Origin: Microbacterium sp. ET2
Lineage (GTDB): Bacteria; Actinomycetota; Actinomycetes; Actinomycetales; Microbacteriaceae
Direction of reading: 5' to 3'
DNA: 64,000 nt
Assembly: GCF_030347395.1 (NCBI RefSeq)
Contig: NZ_CP128170.1
Span: 434,001 to 498,000 of the forward strand
The first letter of the stretch is position 1; each line of letters opens with the position of its first letter. A model generated the notes under the pieces. It was not told where the DNA came from. It worked only from the letters and a program-made list of their open reading frames with translations, and did no database searches. Shown one piece after another: positions 17,070 to 26,044 of this stretch. The position numbers were made by a program, and so were the translations under genes.

Positions 17070-20000
17070 ATGCCCACGACCGTCCCGGTGATCACCTACC
17101 CCCCCGAGCTGCCCGTCAGCGCGGCCCGGGATGAGATCGCCGCCGCCATCCGCGACCACCAGGTCGTGATCGTCGCGGGGGCGACCGGGTCGGGCAAGAC
17201 CACGCAGCTGCCGAAGATCTGCCTCGAGCTCGGACGGGAGCGCATCGCGCACACCCAGCCCCGCCGCATCGCGGCGCGCTCGATCGCCGAGCGCATCGCG
17301 GAAGAGCTCGAGGTGCCGCTCGGCGGCACCGTCGGGTACAAGGTCCGCTTCACCGACCAGGTCTCCGACGACACCCGCGTCGCGCTCATGACCGACGGGA
17401 TCCTCCTCAACGAGATCCACCGCGACCGGCTGCTGCGCCGATACGACACGATCATCGTCGACGAGGCGCACGAGCGGTCTCTGAACGTCGACTTCCTGAT
17501 CGGCTACCTCACCCGCATCCTCCCCAAGCGTCCCGACCTCAAGGTCATCATCACCTCGGCGACGATCGACCCGCAGAGCTTCGCGGCCCACTTCGCCGAC
17601 CGGTCGGGCACCCCGGCGCCGATCATCGAGGTCTCGGGTCGCACCTATCCGGTCGAGATCCGCTACCACCCGCAGACCGAGGCGGCCGACGACGACATCG
17701 ACGGACTGCTCGCGGCACTGCGCGAACTCGATCGCGAGCCGGCCGGCGACGTCCTCGTATTCCTGCCCGGCGAGGCAGAGATCCGCGACGCCATGGATGC
17801 CGTTCGCGGCATGTACGCCAAGGACGCCTCGCCGACCGAGGTCCTCCCCCTCTACGGCCGGCTCACCTCGGCCGAGCAGCATCGGGTGTTCGAGCGATCC
17901 ACGACCCCGGGGCTCCGTCGCCGCGTCATCCTCGCCACCAACGTCGCCGAGACCAGCCTCACCGTGCCCGGCATCCGATACGTCGTCGACACCGGCACGG
18001 CCCGTATCTCGCGGTACAGCAACCGCAGCAAGATCCAGCGGCTGCCCATCGAGCCGGTGTCGCAGGCATCGGCACAGCAGCGCGCCGGCCGCGCGGGTCG
18101 CACCGCGCCGGGCATCGCGATCCGCCTCTACGGCGAAGATGATTTCACCGCGCGTCCGGAGTTCACCGAGCCCGAGATCCTCCGCACGAGCCTCGCCGCG
18201 GTGCTTCTGCAGATGCTCAGCCTCGGCTTCGGCGATGTGGCGTCCTTCCCGTTCCTGACCCGCCCCGATTCGCGCGGCGTCAAGGCCGCGCTCGACCTCC
18301 TCACCGAGCTCGGGGCGGTGCAGGCCGGCGAGCGAGGTCCGCGCCTCACCGAAATCGGACGGCGGATCGCCCGGCTCCCCATCGACCCGCGCTTCGCGCG
18401 CATGCTGATCGAGGCCGAGCGCACGAAGGCCCTGGGACCGGTGCTGGCGATCGTCGCGGGCCTGTCCATTCAGGACGTTCGCGAGCGGCCCGAGGAGCGT
18501 CGCGAGGAGGCCGACCGCCTGCATGCCCGGTTCACCGATCCGACCAGCGACTTCCTGACACTGCTGAATCTGTGGAATCACCTCCGCGAGCAGCAGTCCG
18601 AGCTCGGCTCGAGCGCGTTCCGGCGCCTGTGCCGCAGCGAGCATCTGAACTACGTCCGGGTTCGGGAATGGTTCGACGTCCACCGGCAGCTGAGTGCGCT
18701 GCTGGGCGCGAGAAGAGCGGATGCCGCAGCCACCGCCGATCCCGATGACGTCCACCGCGCGATCCTTTCGGGCCTCCTCTCGCAGATCGGCGTCCTCGAC
18801 GAGCGGAACCGTGATCCCAAGCGCCCCGCGCAGGGGCGTGCGGAGTACCGCGGCGCGCGGGGCACCCGCTTCGCGATGTTCCCCGGCTCGGGGCTGCGCA
18901 AGCGGCGTCCGGCGGCGGTCATGGCCGCCGAACTCGTCGAGACCTCGCGCCTGTTCGCCCGCACCGTGGCCGAGATCGACCCGGCCTGGGCGGAGGCCCT
19001 CGCCGGCGATCTCGCCCACCGCAGCGTCAGCGAACCCCACTGGTCCAAGAGCGCCGGCGCGGCGTCGGCGTACGAGAAGATCACGCTGTTCGGAGTGGAG
19101 ATCATCCCGCGGCGTCGCGTGCAGCTCGCCCGATTCGACCGCCCGCTCGCCCGCGAGCTGTTCCTCCGCCATGCGCTCGTCGAGGGCGATGTCGATCTGT
19201 CGCACCTCGACAAGAGGCTGAGCGCGTTCGAGCGGCGCAACACCGACCTTCGACGACGACTGGAGAAGCTCGAGGAACGCGAGCGCCGACGCGACATCCT
19301 CGCCGGCGACGAGGCCGTGTACGCGTTCTACGATGCGCGCCTCCCCGTCGACGTCTTCGACGTGCGCTCCTTCGAGCGCTGGTGGAAGGACACCTCGGCC
19401 CGCACACCGCGCCTTCTGGACATGACCGAGGCCGACCTCCTCGACGACGCCACGCGGGCCGACGAGCGAGACTTCCCCACGCGGTGGCGGCAGGGTGACC
19501 AGGTGCTCTCCCTCGCCTACCGGTTCGAACCCGGCGCTCCCGATGACGGCGTCACCGTCGTCATCCCCCTGCCTCTTCTGGCACAGCTGCGACCCGACGG
19601 CTTCGACTGGCAGGTCCCGGGCCTTCGCCCCGAGCTCATCGCCGCACTCATCCGCTCCCTCCCCAAGGCCATCCGCCGTCACGTGGTCCCCGCTGCCGAC
19701 TGGGCGGCGCGCCTCGGCGACGAGCTCGACGGTCAGGGCCCGGAATCCACCGATGGGCTGCCGGCGGCGACCCTCACCGCCGGACTCGCCCGCCTGATCC
19801 AGCGCGCGGCGAGCCAGCCCGTCACGACGTCGGACTTCGACCTCGAGCGCATCCCCGGGCACCTCCTCATGTCGTTCCGCGCGGTCGACGAGCGCGGACG
19901 GGCACTCGGCAGCGACCGCGACCTCGCCGCCCTCCAGGACCGCCTCCGGGGGCGCGCCCGCTCGTCGGTCGCCCGGACCCTCGAGCGTCCGACCGATCGG

Positions 20001-20903
20001 GTGGCCGCGGCGACGGCACCGGGGGGCCCCACCCTGGCGGAACGCGCCGGCATCACCACGTGGGACCTCGGCGATCTCCCCGCCGTCGTCGACACGCGCG
20101 TCGCGGGCGGGGTCGTGCGCGGCTACCCCGCCCTGATCGACGAACGCGACAGCGTGACGCTGCGGATCGAGTCGACCCCGGATGCGGCGGCCGCGGCGCT
20201 GCGCGCGGGCGTGCGCCGTCTGCTGCTGCTCGCGGTGCCCTCGCCTGCGACGTACGTCCTGGAGCACCTCACCGCGCCGGAGAAGCTCGCGCTCGCGGCG
20301 AGCCCCTACCCCTCGGCGCGCGCACTGATCGAGGATGCGCGCTCCGCCCTGGCCGACGCGGTCCTCGATCGAGTGGCGGGCGCAGAGCCGGTGCGGACGG
20401 CCGCGGTCTTCGACCGCGCCCGCGCAGAGTTCTCCCGGGCGAACGTCGATGAGCTGTTCGCCCTCGTCTCGTTGGCGGCGAAGATCCTCACCGCGTCCCG
20501 CGACGTGGAGCGGGCGGTACGCGAGGGGACGTCGATGGCCCTCCTCGGAGCGCTCGGCGACATCAAGGCGCAGCTCGCGAGCCTCATCTTCCCGGGATTC
20601 CTCTCCCGCACGGGCACGGCGCGGCTGATCCACCTCCCCCGCTACCTCCGCGCCGCCGCCGAGCGGGCGCGGGCACTCGTCGACAACCCCGGCCGAGACC
20701 GACAGCGCATGACGGAGTTCGAACGGGCTGCCGCGGTGTTCGCCGAGGCGGGCGGGAGCACCCCGCTTCCCGCGGGAGCGCCGCCCGCCCTCGTGCGCGC
20801 ACGGTGGCTGCTGGAGGAGTATCGCGTGAGCCTGTTCGCCCAGCCTCTGGGTACGGCCGAGCCGGTCTCGCTGCAGCGGATCCAGAAGGCGCTGCGGGAA
20901 TAG
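17070..20903 (+). CDS. hrpA: ATP-dependent RNA helicase HrpA (DEAH box)
   Basis: A 1277-residue superfamily 2 helicase. Motif I is GATGSGKT at residues 37-44, motif II DEAH near 131 (IIVDEAHERSL), motif III ITSATIDPQ. Motif V is around RVILATNVAETSLTVPGI, and motif VI is QRAGRAGRTAPG. Winged-helix and ratchet (HA2) domains follow, then the long C-terminal region of about 500 residues with OB-fold and DUF3418 that marks bacterial HrpA. HrpA handles collided or stalled ribosomes in E. coli. The C-terminus matches full-length HrpA, so the gene looks complete. A very long open frame on the opposite strand is a codon-bias shadow. Confidence 0.95.
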   Translation: MPTTVPVITYPPELPVSAARDEIAAAIRDHQVVIVAGATGSGKTTQLPKICLELGRERIAHTQPRRIAARSIAERIAEELEVPLGGTVGYKVRFTDQVSDDTRVALMTDGILLNEIHRDRLLRRYDTIIVDEAHERSLNVDFLIGYLTRILPKRPDLKVIITSATIDPQSFAAHFADRSGTPAPIIEVSGRTYPVEIRYHPQTEAADDDIDGLLAALRELDREPAGDVLVFLPGEAEIRDAMDAVRGMYAKDASPTEVLPLYGRLTSAEQHRVFERSTTPGLRRRVILATNVAETSLTVPGIRYVVDTGTARISRYSNRSKIQRLPIEPVSQASAQQRAGRAGRTAPGIAIRLYGEDDFTARPEFTEPEILRTSLAAVLLQMLSLGFGDVASFPFLTRPDSRGVKAALDLLTELGAVQAGERGPRLTEIGRRIARLPIDPRFARMLIEAERTKALGPVLAIVAGLSIQDVRERPEERREEADRLHARFTDPTSDFLTLLNLWNHLREQQSELGSSAFRRLCRSEHLNYVRVREWFDVHRQLSALLGARRADAAATADPDDVHRAILSGLLSQIGVLDERNRDPKRPAQGRAEYRGARGTRFAMFPGSGLRKRRPAAVMAAELVETSRLFARTVAEIDPAWAEALAGDLAHRSVSEPHWSKSAGAASAYEKITLFGVEIIPRRRVQLARFDRPLARELFLRHALVEGDVDLSHLDKRLSAFERRNTDLRRRLEKLEERERRRDILAGDEAVYAFYDARLPVDVFDVRSFERWWKDTSARTPRLLDMTEADLLDDATRADERDFPTRWRQGDQVLSLAYRFEPGAPDDGVTVVIPLPLLAQLRPDGFDWQVPGLRPELIAALIRSLPKAIRRHVVPAADWAARLGDELDGQGPESTDGLPAATLTAGLARLIQRAASQPVTTSDFDLERIPGHLLMSFRAVDERGRALGSDRDLAALQDRLRGRARSSVARTLERPTDRVAAATAPGGPTLAERAGITTWDLGDLPAVVDTRVAGGVVRGYPALIDERDSVTLRIESTPDAAAAALRAGVRRLLLLAVPSPATYVLEHLTAPEKLALAASPYPSARALIEDARSALADAVLDRVAGAEPVRTAAVFDRARAEFSRANVDELFALVSLAAKILTASRDVERAVREGTSMALLGALGDIKAQLASLIFPGFLSRTGTARLIHLPRYLRAAAERARALVDNPGRDRQRMTEFERAAAVFAEAGGSTPLPAGAPPALVRARWLLEEYRVSLFAQPLGTAEPVSLQRIQKALRE

Positions 20904-20932
20904 CCTCGGCGCCGCGAGGCGTTCCCCCGGGT

Positions 20933-21871
20933 ATGGCTCAGGCGATCGTCTACTCCTCGTTCGGTGGTCCCGAGGTCCTCACTCTCACCGATGTCCGCCA
21001 CCCCGTCGCGGGGGCGGGCGAGGTCGTGGTGCGGATGGAGGCGGTGGGGGTCAATCCGATCGACCACAAACTTCGCTCGGGCCGTCGCCCCTCGCCGCCG
21101 ATCGAGGAGCCCCGACGCATCGGGGCTGACGGGGCGGGAGTGATCGCTGCCGTGGGCCCCGACGTGGATGGTTTCCGCGAGGGCGACCCCGTCGTGGTGT
21201 TCGGCGCGACGGGTGCCTATGCCACCGACATCGCCGTCCCCGTCCGGTCGGTGCAGCCCCGGCCGGCATCCGTGACGGCCGCCGAGGGGGCAGCCCTCGG
21301 GATCCCGGTGGCGACGTCGTATCAGGCGCTGCGGTCGCTCGGCGTCCGCGACGGCGACACCCTCCTCGTCCACGCCGGATCCGGCGCCGTCGGCCAAGCG
21401 GCCATCCAGCTCGCGACCCTCTGGGGCGCGCGGGTCATCGCCACCTCCTCGCCGGAGCGCTTCGATCGCGTCCACGATCTCGGGGCTGAGCCCGTCGCCT
21501 ACGGCGATGGCCTCGCCGACCGGGTTCGCGCGGCCGCACCCCACGGCATCTCGGTCGCCCTCGACGCGGCGGGCACCGACGAGGCGATCGAGACGTCGCT
21601 CGCCCTCGCCCCCGCTGCGCGGATCGCGACACTCGTCCGCGGTCGCGATGCGGCCGGCTACGGCATCCGGGCATTCTCCGGCGGCGCGCCCACCCCGCTC
21701 ACCGCGCAGCAGCTGACATGGCGCGCCGAGGCGATACCGGTGGCGCTCTCGCTCCTGGCCGCCGGAGCCTTCTCGGTCGAACTCGGACCCTCCTTCCCGC
21801 TCGGCGACGCCGCTGCCGCCCACCGCGCCGTCGAGCAGGGCGCCGCGGGCAAAGTCATCCTGCTTCCGTGA
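20933..21871 (+). CDS. Zinc-independent MDR-family alcohol dehydrogenase / quinone oxidoreductase
   Basis: A 312-residue medium-chain dehydrogenase/reductase of the quinone-reductase branch. Seen: an N-terminal GroES-like fold with MEAVGVNPIDHKLRSG, IGADGAGVIAAVG, and the nucleotide-binding motif LLVHAGSGAVGQAAIQLA. The catalytic-zinc Cys/His pair of true alcohol dehydrogenases is not evident (MEAVGVNPID instead of a GICGSD-like motif), which favours an NADPH-dependent reductase. The ATG at 20933 lacks a clear ribosome site; the open frame upstream overlaps hrpA. It starts 29 bases after hrpA and may be cotranscribed with it. Confidence 0.87.
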   Translation: MAQAIVYSSFGGPEVLTLTDVRHPVAGAGEVVVRMEAVGVNPIDHKLRSGRRPSPPIEEPRRIGADGAGVIAAVGPDVDGFREGDPVVVFGATGAYATDIAVPVRSVQPRPASVTAAEGAALGIPVATSYQALRSLGVRDGDTLLVHAGSGAVGQAAIQLATLWGARVIATSSPERFDRVHDLGAEPVAYGDGLADRVRAAAPHGISVALDAAGTDEAIETSLALAPAARIATLVRGRDAAGYGIRAFSGGAPTPLTAQQLTWRAEAIPVALSLLAAGAFSVELGPSFPLGDAAAAHRAVEQGAAGKVILLP

Positions 21872-21889
21872 CGCCGCCGCCCACCCCGG

Positions 21890-21895
21890 TACGCT
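21890..21895 (+). promoter_or_regulatory. -10 hexamer for the Gfo/Idh/MocA gene (TACGCT)
   Basis: TACGCT ends seven bases before the ATG at 21903, consistent with leaderless initiation of the two-gene unit with the NYN protein. Confidence 0.55.
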
Positions 21896-21902
21896 CGAAC
21901 CC

Positions 21903-22886
21903 ATGACTGGACTTCGCTGGGGCATCCTCGCCACGGGAGGCATCGCGCATGCCTTCGCCACCGATCTGCGCACCGCTGAGCGGGACATCGTCGCCGTCGG
22001 CTCGCGACGGGAGGAGGCCTCGCGGTCGTTCGCCGCCGAGTTCGGCATTCCTCACGCGCACGCCTCCTACGAAGCGCTCGTCGCCGACCCCGACGTCGAC
22101 ATCCTCTACATCGCCACCCCCCACCCCTTCCACGCCGAGAACGCGATCCTCGCGCTCGAGCACGGCAAACACGTGCTCGTCGAGAAGCCCTTCACCCTGA
22201 ACGCGCCCGAGGCCGCGTCGATCCGAGACGCCGCCCGCGCGAACGGGCTCCTGGCGATGGAGGCGATGTGGACGCGGTACCTCCCCCACATGATCCGCAT
22301 CCGCGAGATCCTCGCCGCCGGCACCCTGGGCGAGATCCGCGCCGTCTTCGCCGACCACACCCAGAAGATCACCGCCGATCCCTCGCACCGACTCAACGCG
22401 CTCGACCTGGGCGGCGGCGCGCTGCTTGACCTCGGGATCTATCCGATCTCGTTCTTCTGGGACATCCTCGGCGCGCCGTCGTCGGTCGCCGCACGCGCCC
22501 GGCTGGCGGCCACGGGCGCCGACGCCGACGTCGCGACGATCTTCACCCATGCGTCGGGCGCCATCTCTACGTCGATCACCTCATCGCGTTCGGCCGGACC
22601 CAACACCGCCCACATCATCGGGACCGAGGCGCGCATCGACATCGATCGCACCTGGTACGCCCCCACGAGTTTCCGTGTGATCGCACCGGACGGCACCGTG
22701 ATCGAGGACTACGTCAGCGACATCGCGGGCCGCGGGATGCAGTTCCAGGCACTCGCCGCCGAGGAGATCGTCGCGCGCGGCGAGACCGACAGCCCGCTGC
22801 TCGGGATCGACGAGACCGTGGCGATCATGGCGACCCTGGACGAGATCCGCACCCAGATCGGCGTCCGCTACCCCGGGGAGAAGTGA
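21903..22886 (+). CDS. Gfo/Idh/MocA-family NAD(P)-dependent oxidoreductase
   Basis: A 327-residue two-domain oxidoreductase. The Rossmann part opens with WGILATGGIAHAFATDL, a variant of the GxGxxA fingerprint. The catalytic-dyad region reads GKHVLVEKPFTLN (the EKP motif, about residues 93-98). The C-terminal domain is the alpha/beta substrate and oligomerisation domain (ALDLGGGALLDLGIYPISFF), a dimeric-dihydrodiol-dehydrogenase-like pattern. The family oxidises or reduces sugars, polyols and trans-dihydrodiols. Its stop overlaps the start of the next gene (TGATG). The proximity to a sugar-type ROK regulator and ABC importer suggests, but does not show, a sugar substrate. Confidence 0.9.
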   Translation: MTGLRWGILATGGIAHAFATDLRTAERDIVAVGSRREEASRSFAAEFGIPHAHASYEALVADPDVDILYIATPHPFHAENAILALEHGKHVLVEKPFTLNAPEAASIRDAARANGLLAMEAMWTRYLPHMIRIREILAAGTLGEIRAVFADHTQKITADPSHRLNALDLGGGALLDLGIYPISFFWDILGAPSSVAARARLAATGADADVATIFTHASGAISTSITSSRSAGPNTAHIIGTEARIDIDRTWYAPTSFRVIAPDGTVIEDYVSDIAGRGMQFQALAAEEIVARGETDSPLLGIDETVAIMATLDEIRTQIGVRYPGEK

Positions 22887-23743
22887 TGGCCGATCCGCAC
22901 GGCCGTGTGGCCGTCTACCTCGACTTCGACAACATCGTCATGTCGTGGTACGACCGGGTGCACGGCCGCAACTCCTACGCCCGCGACCGTCCCCGCATCG
23001 TCGCCGGCGAGGGCGACACCGAGATCACCGAGCGACTGGCAGCGGCCATGATCGACGTCGGCGCGATCATCGACTACGCCGCCACCTTCGGCACTCTCGT
23101 GCTGACCCGCGCGTACGCCGACTGGTCGTCGCCGGTCAACGCGGTGTACCGATCCCAGCTCGTGGCCCGCGCGGTCGACCTCGTGCAGCTCTTCCCGGCC
23201 GCGGCGTACGCGAAGAACGGCGCCGACATCCGGCTGGCCGTCGACGCGGTGGAGGACATGTTCCGCCTCGACGACCTCACCCACGTCGTGATCGTGGCCG
23301 GCGACTCCGACTACGTCCCGTTGGCTCAGCGCTGCAAACGACTCGGCCGTTTCGTCGTCGGCATCGGGGTGGCGGGGTCCACCGCGAAGTCCCTCGCCGC
23401 CGCGTGCGACCAGTTCCATGCGTACGACGCCCTTCCCGGCATCCCCGCTCCGGCGGTGACCGAGAAGCCGGAGACCGCACGCAGCCGGTCGCGGAAGAAG
23501 ACCGTCGACCCCGGAGCCGAGCTCCTTCAGCGGGCGCTGCGGCTGGAGAGCGACCGCGCGGGCGAGGACTGGCAGCATGCATCGGCGGTGAAGAGCCTCA
23601 TCAAGCGCCTGGATCCGTCCTTCAGCGAGAAGGCCTACGGCTTCCGCAGCTTCTCGGAGTTCGTCAAAGCCCACGCCGACGTCGCCGAGGTCGACGAGTC
23701 GGGCCACATCGTGCTCGTCCGCCTCGCGGGCGAGAAGACCTGA
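22886..23743 (+). CDS. NYN-domain nuclease with C-terminal OST-HTH/LOTUS domain
   Basis: A 285-residue protein. The N-terminal NYN (PIN-like) domain has VAVYLDFDNIV at the start, AKNGADIRLAVDAVED in the middle and VIVAGDSDYVPLAQRCK. These supply the conserved acidic residues of a metal-dependent RNase. After a basic linker (about residues 195-212), the C-terminal part (WQHASAVKSLIKRLDPSF through YGFRSFSEFVKAH) matches the OST-HTH/LOTUS winged helix, a putative RNA- or G-quadruplex-binding module. The ATG at 22886 overlaps the previous stop by one base with GGGGAG upstream; the GTG one codon earlier is possible. An RNA-processing or RNA-silencing role is inference only. Confidence 0.85.
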   Translation: MADPHGRVAVYLDFDNIVMSWYDRVHGRNSYARDRPRIVAGEGDTEITERLAAAMIDVGAIIDYAATFGTLVLTRAYADWSSPVNAVYRSQLVARAVDLVQLFPAAAYAKNGADIRLAVDAVEDMFRLDDLTHVVIVAGDSDYVPLAQRCKRLGRFVVGIGVAGSTAKSLAAACDQFHAYDALPGIPAPAVTEKPETARSRSRKKTVDPGAELLQRALRLESDRAGEDWQHASAVKSLIKRLDPSFSEKAYGFRSFSEFVKAHADVAEVDESGHIVLVRLAGEKT

Positions 23744-23748
23744 CCCGC

Positions 23749-23754
23749 TACAGT
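23749..23754 (+). promoter_or_regulatory. -10 hexamer for the ROK regulator gene (TACAGT)
   Basis: TACAGT ends six bases before the GTG at 23761. It fixes the ROK start and probably drives the ROK gene plus the first ABC cassette as one unit. Confidence 0.55.
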
Positions 23755-23760
23755 GTGCAT

Positions 23761-24963
23761 GTGATCCGCCGAGAGACGCCGCCGGGCTCGCAGTCGTCAC
23801 TGCGTGAAGCCAACCGTGCGCGCCTGCTCGAGACGCTGAAGCGTCATGGACGGATGACACAGGTCGAGCTCGCCGGCATCACCGGCCTGTCACCGGCGAC
23901 CGTCTCGAACATCGTCAAGGAGCTCGTCGCCTCCGGGGTGCTGCACACCTCCATCACCTCGCGGAGCGGTCGCCGGGCCACGCTGGTCTCGCTCGCCCGG
24001 CAACTGGGCCTCGTCGCCGGAGCGCACTTCAGCTCGCGACAGCTGCACATCGCCATCTCGGATGTCACGCGCACCGTCGTCAGCCAGAGCTCGCTCCCCC
24101 TCCCCCTCGACCACCGGCACGATGCCGAGCTCGACCGTCTCGCGCTGCTCCTCGGCGACATGATGGACTCCCTCGGCGGCGCGGTCGACGATCTCCTCGC
24201 CGTCGGGCTCGCCCTTCCCGCCCCGATCGACCCGCGAACCGGTATAGTCAGCGCCGCCGGGATCCTCCGCGGCTGGGAGAACGTCGACATCGCGACATCG
24301 CTCGCCGCCCGCATCCAGCGTCCGGTCCTCGTGGACAGCGAAGCCAATCTCGGAGCACTCGCCGAGGCCCGCGAGGGGGTGTCGAGAGACGTCCCGTCGT
24401 CGGTGTACCTCCGTGTCGGACACACGATCAGCGCGGGGATGGTCGTCGCCGGCGAGCTGTTCCGGGGTGTCAACGGCAAGGCCGGTCAGATCGGCCACGT
24501 CACGATCGACGAGAACGGGCCCATCTGCCGCTGCAGCAACCGTGGATGCCTCGAGACCTACGCAGGCGGTCCGGCGCTTCTGTCCCTCTTCCCGCCCGGG
24601 GAGGGCATGCGACGTCTCAGCGACCTCATCCAGGCCGCCGAGTCCGGCGACGGCAGCGCACGGCGGGTCATTGCCGATGCCGGTCGGCACATCGGCATCG
24701 CTGCGGCGAGCCTGTGCAACCTCCTCGATCCCGGGCTGATCGTGGTGGGCGGCGAACTCGCCGAGGCGGGCGAGACTCTGATGGCACCGATGCGGCACTC
24801 GCTGGAGCGCACCGCGCTGGCCGCGGGCAACGGCCTGCCCGAGATCGTCGCGAGCTCGTTCGGGGAGTGGACCGAGACGCGGGGAGCCATCGCCGCCGCG
24901 CTCGACGCCGTCGCCTTCGATCATGTCGCGGTCGACAGCGGAGTCGATCGCGCCACCGCGTGA
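23761..24963 (+). CDS. ROK-family transcriptional regulator (XylR/NagC type)
   Basis: A 400-residue regulator. A MarR-like winged helix-turn-helix occupies about residues 20-80 (GRMTQVELAGITGLSPATVSNIVKEL, split by a turn). A ROK sugar-binding domain follows, with GLALPAPIDPRTG, GHVTIDENG and the zinc-binding CRCSNRGCLETYAGG motif. ROK repressors release DNA when they bind a sugar or sugar phosphate. It lies seven bases upstream of a sugar-binding lipoprotein gene, so it very likely governs the two ABC cassettes that follow. The ligand is not known; the importers look pentose-like. Confidence 0.92.
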   Translation: MIRRETPPGSQSSLREANRARLLETLKRHGRMTQVELAGITGLSPATVSNIVKELVASGVLHTSITSRSGRRATLVSLARQLGLVAGAHFSSRQLHIAISDVTRTVVSQSSLPLPLDHRHDAELDRLALLLGDMMDSLGGAVDDLLAVGLALPAPIDPRTGIVSAAGILRGWENVDIATSLAARIQRPVLVDSEANLGALAEAREGVSRDVPSSVYLRVGHTISAGMVVAGELFRGVNGKAGQIGHVTIDENGPICRCSNRGCLETYAGGPALLSLFPPGEGMRRLSDLIQAAESGDGSARRVIADAGRHIGIAAASLCNLLDPGLIVVGGELAEAGETLMAPMRHSLERTALAAGNGLPEIVASSFGEWTETRGAIAAALDAVAFDHVAVDSGVDRATA

Positions 24964-24970
24964 GCGGCCG

Positions 24971-26044
24971 ATGACCTCCGCTCTCCGCCGCGCCGGCGCG
25001 GCCCTCCTCGCGGCGGTGATCGCGCTGGGAGCGGCAGGCTGCGCTTCGCCGACGGGTGGCGAGGAGGGAACGATTGCGCTTCTCCTCCCCGATGCCAAGA
25101 CCGCGCGGTACGAGACCTTCGACCGCCCGTACTTCGAAGAGCGCGTGGCGGAGCTCGGCGACTTCCGTGTGCTGTACTCCAATGCCGATCAGGATGCCGC
25201 CAAGCAGCAGCAGCAGGCGGAGGCCGCACTCACCGGGGGCGCGGGGGTTCTCGTGCTCGACCCGGTCGACGCCAACGCCGCCGTCACGATCGTCCGGGAG
25301 GCGAACGCGCAGGGTGTTCCGGTGATCTCGTACGACCGTCTCGTCGCCGGGGGCGATCTGGCTTACTATGTCTCGTTCGACAACGAGAAGGTGGGTCAGC
25401 TGCAGGCGGCCGCGCTCACCGAGGCCGTGGCCGCGGACATCGCCGCGGTCGAACCCGAGACGGAGCAGAGAGGCATCCTGATGGTGAACGGCTCGCCGAC
25501 CGACAGCAATGCCGCGCTGTTCAAATCAGGCGCCCAGAGGGTCATCGACGAGGCGGGACTGACCGTCCTGTCGTCCTTCGACACACCCGAGTGGAGCCCC
25601 GACCTCGCCCAGGAGTGGGTCGCCGGTCAGATCGCCCAGTTCGGCGATCGCATCGCAGCGGTCTACGCCGCGAACGATGCCACGGCGGGGGGTGCGGTAG
25701 CGGCGCTGCGCGCAGGAAGCGTCACGCCATTCCCCATCGTGACCGGCCAGGATGCCGAGCTGACCGCCATCCAGCGGATCCTCACCGGCGACCAGTACAT
25801 GACGGTGTACAAGGCGATCCGGCCCCAGGCCGAGCGTGCCGCCGAGGTGGCGGTCGCGCTGCTGCGGGGCGAAGAGGTGAACGCGCCGCTTGAGATCGAG
25901 GGCACGCCGACGACCCTCCTCGACCCGGTCGCCGTGACCGTGGACGACATCGCCGACACCGTCGTCGCCGACGGATTCTGGACGATCGACGACATCTGCA
26001 CCGCCGAGTACGCCGCAGCCTGCGAGCAGGCGGGCCTGCGATGA
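24971..26044 (+). CDS. Sugar ABC transporter substrate-binding lipoprotein, cassette 1
   Basis: A 357-residue type I periplasmic-binding protein of the xylose/ribose group (XylF/ChvE-like). It has a lipoprotein signal with cleavage before Cys24 (GAAGC), then IALLLPDAKTARYETFDRPYF and the sugar-contact region VISYDRLVAGGDLAYYVSFDN. It ends with a cysteine-containing tail (DDICTAEYAAACEQ). Cassette 2 encodes a clear paralogue with the same tail pattern. It follows the ROK gene by seven bases and overlaps the ATPase gene by four. No Shine-Dalgarno is visible, so translation may depend on coupling to the ROK gene. Confidence 0.92.
   Translation: MTSALRRAGAALLAAVIALGAAGCASPTGGEEGTIALLLPDAKTARYETFDRPYFEERVAELGDFRVLYSNADQDAAKQQQQAEAALTGGAGVLVLDPVDANAAVTIVREANAQGVPVISYDRLVAGGDLAYYVSFDNEKVGQLQAAALTEAVAADIAAVEPETEQRGILMVNGSPTDSNAALFKSGAQRVIDEAGLTVLSSFDTPEWSPDLAQEWVAGQIAQFGDRIAAVYAANDATAGGAVAALRAGSVTPFPIVTGQDAELTAIQRILTGDQYMTVYKAIRPQAERAAEVAVALLRGEEVNAPLEIEGTPTTLLDPVAVTVDDIADTVVADGFWTIDDICTAEYAAACEQAGLR

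Noticed and set aside
17034..20633. A 1199-codon open frame on the minus strand opposite hrpA
   Set aside because: It mirrors hrpA almost exactly, is made of the Arg/Gly/Glu-rich antisense pattern produced by GC-biased codons, and has no motif. Similar shadows lie opposite nrdE (47958-50186), the cassette 2 genes (28213-30267), the amidohydrolase (58225-59754) and metG/rsmI (5235-7019).
22945..23760. A long N-terminal extension of the ROK regulator
   Set aside because: It is the NYN gene read in another frame; the GTG at 23761 sits six bases after a -10 hexamer and gives the normal ROK length.
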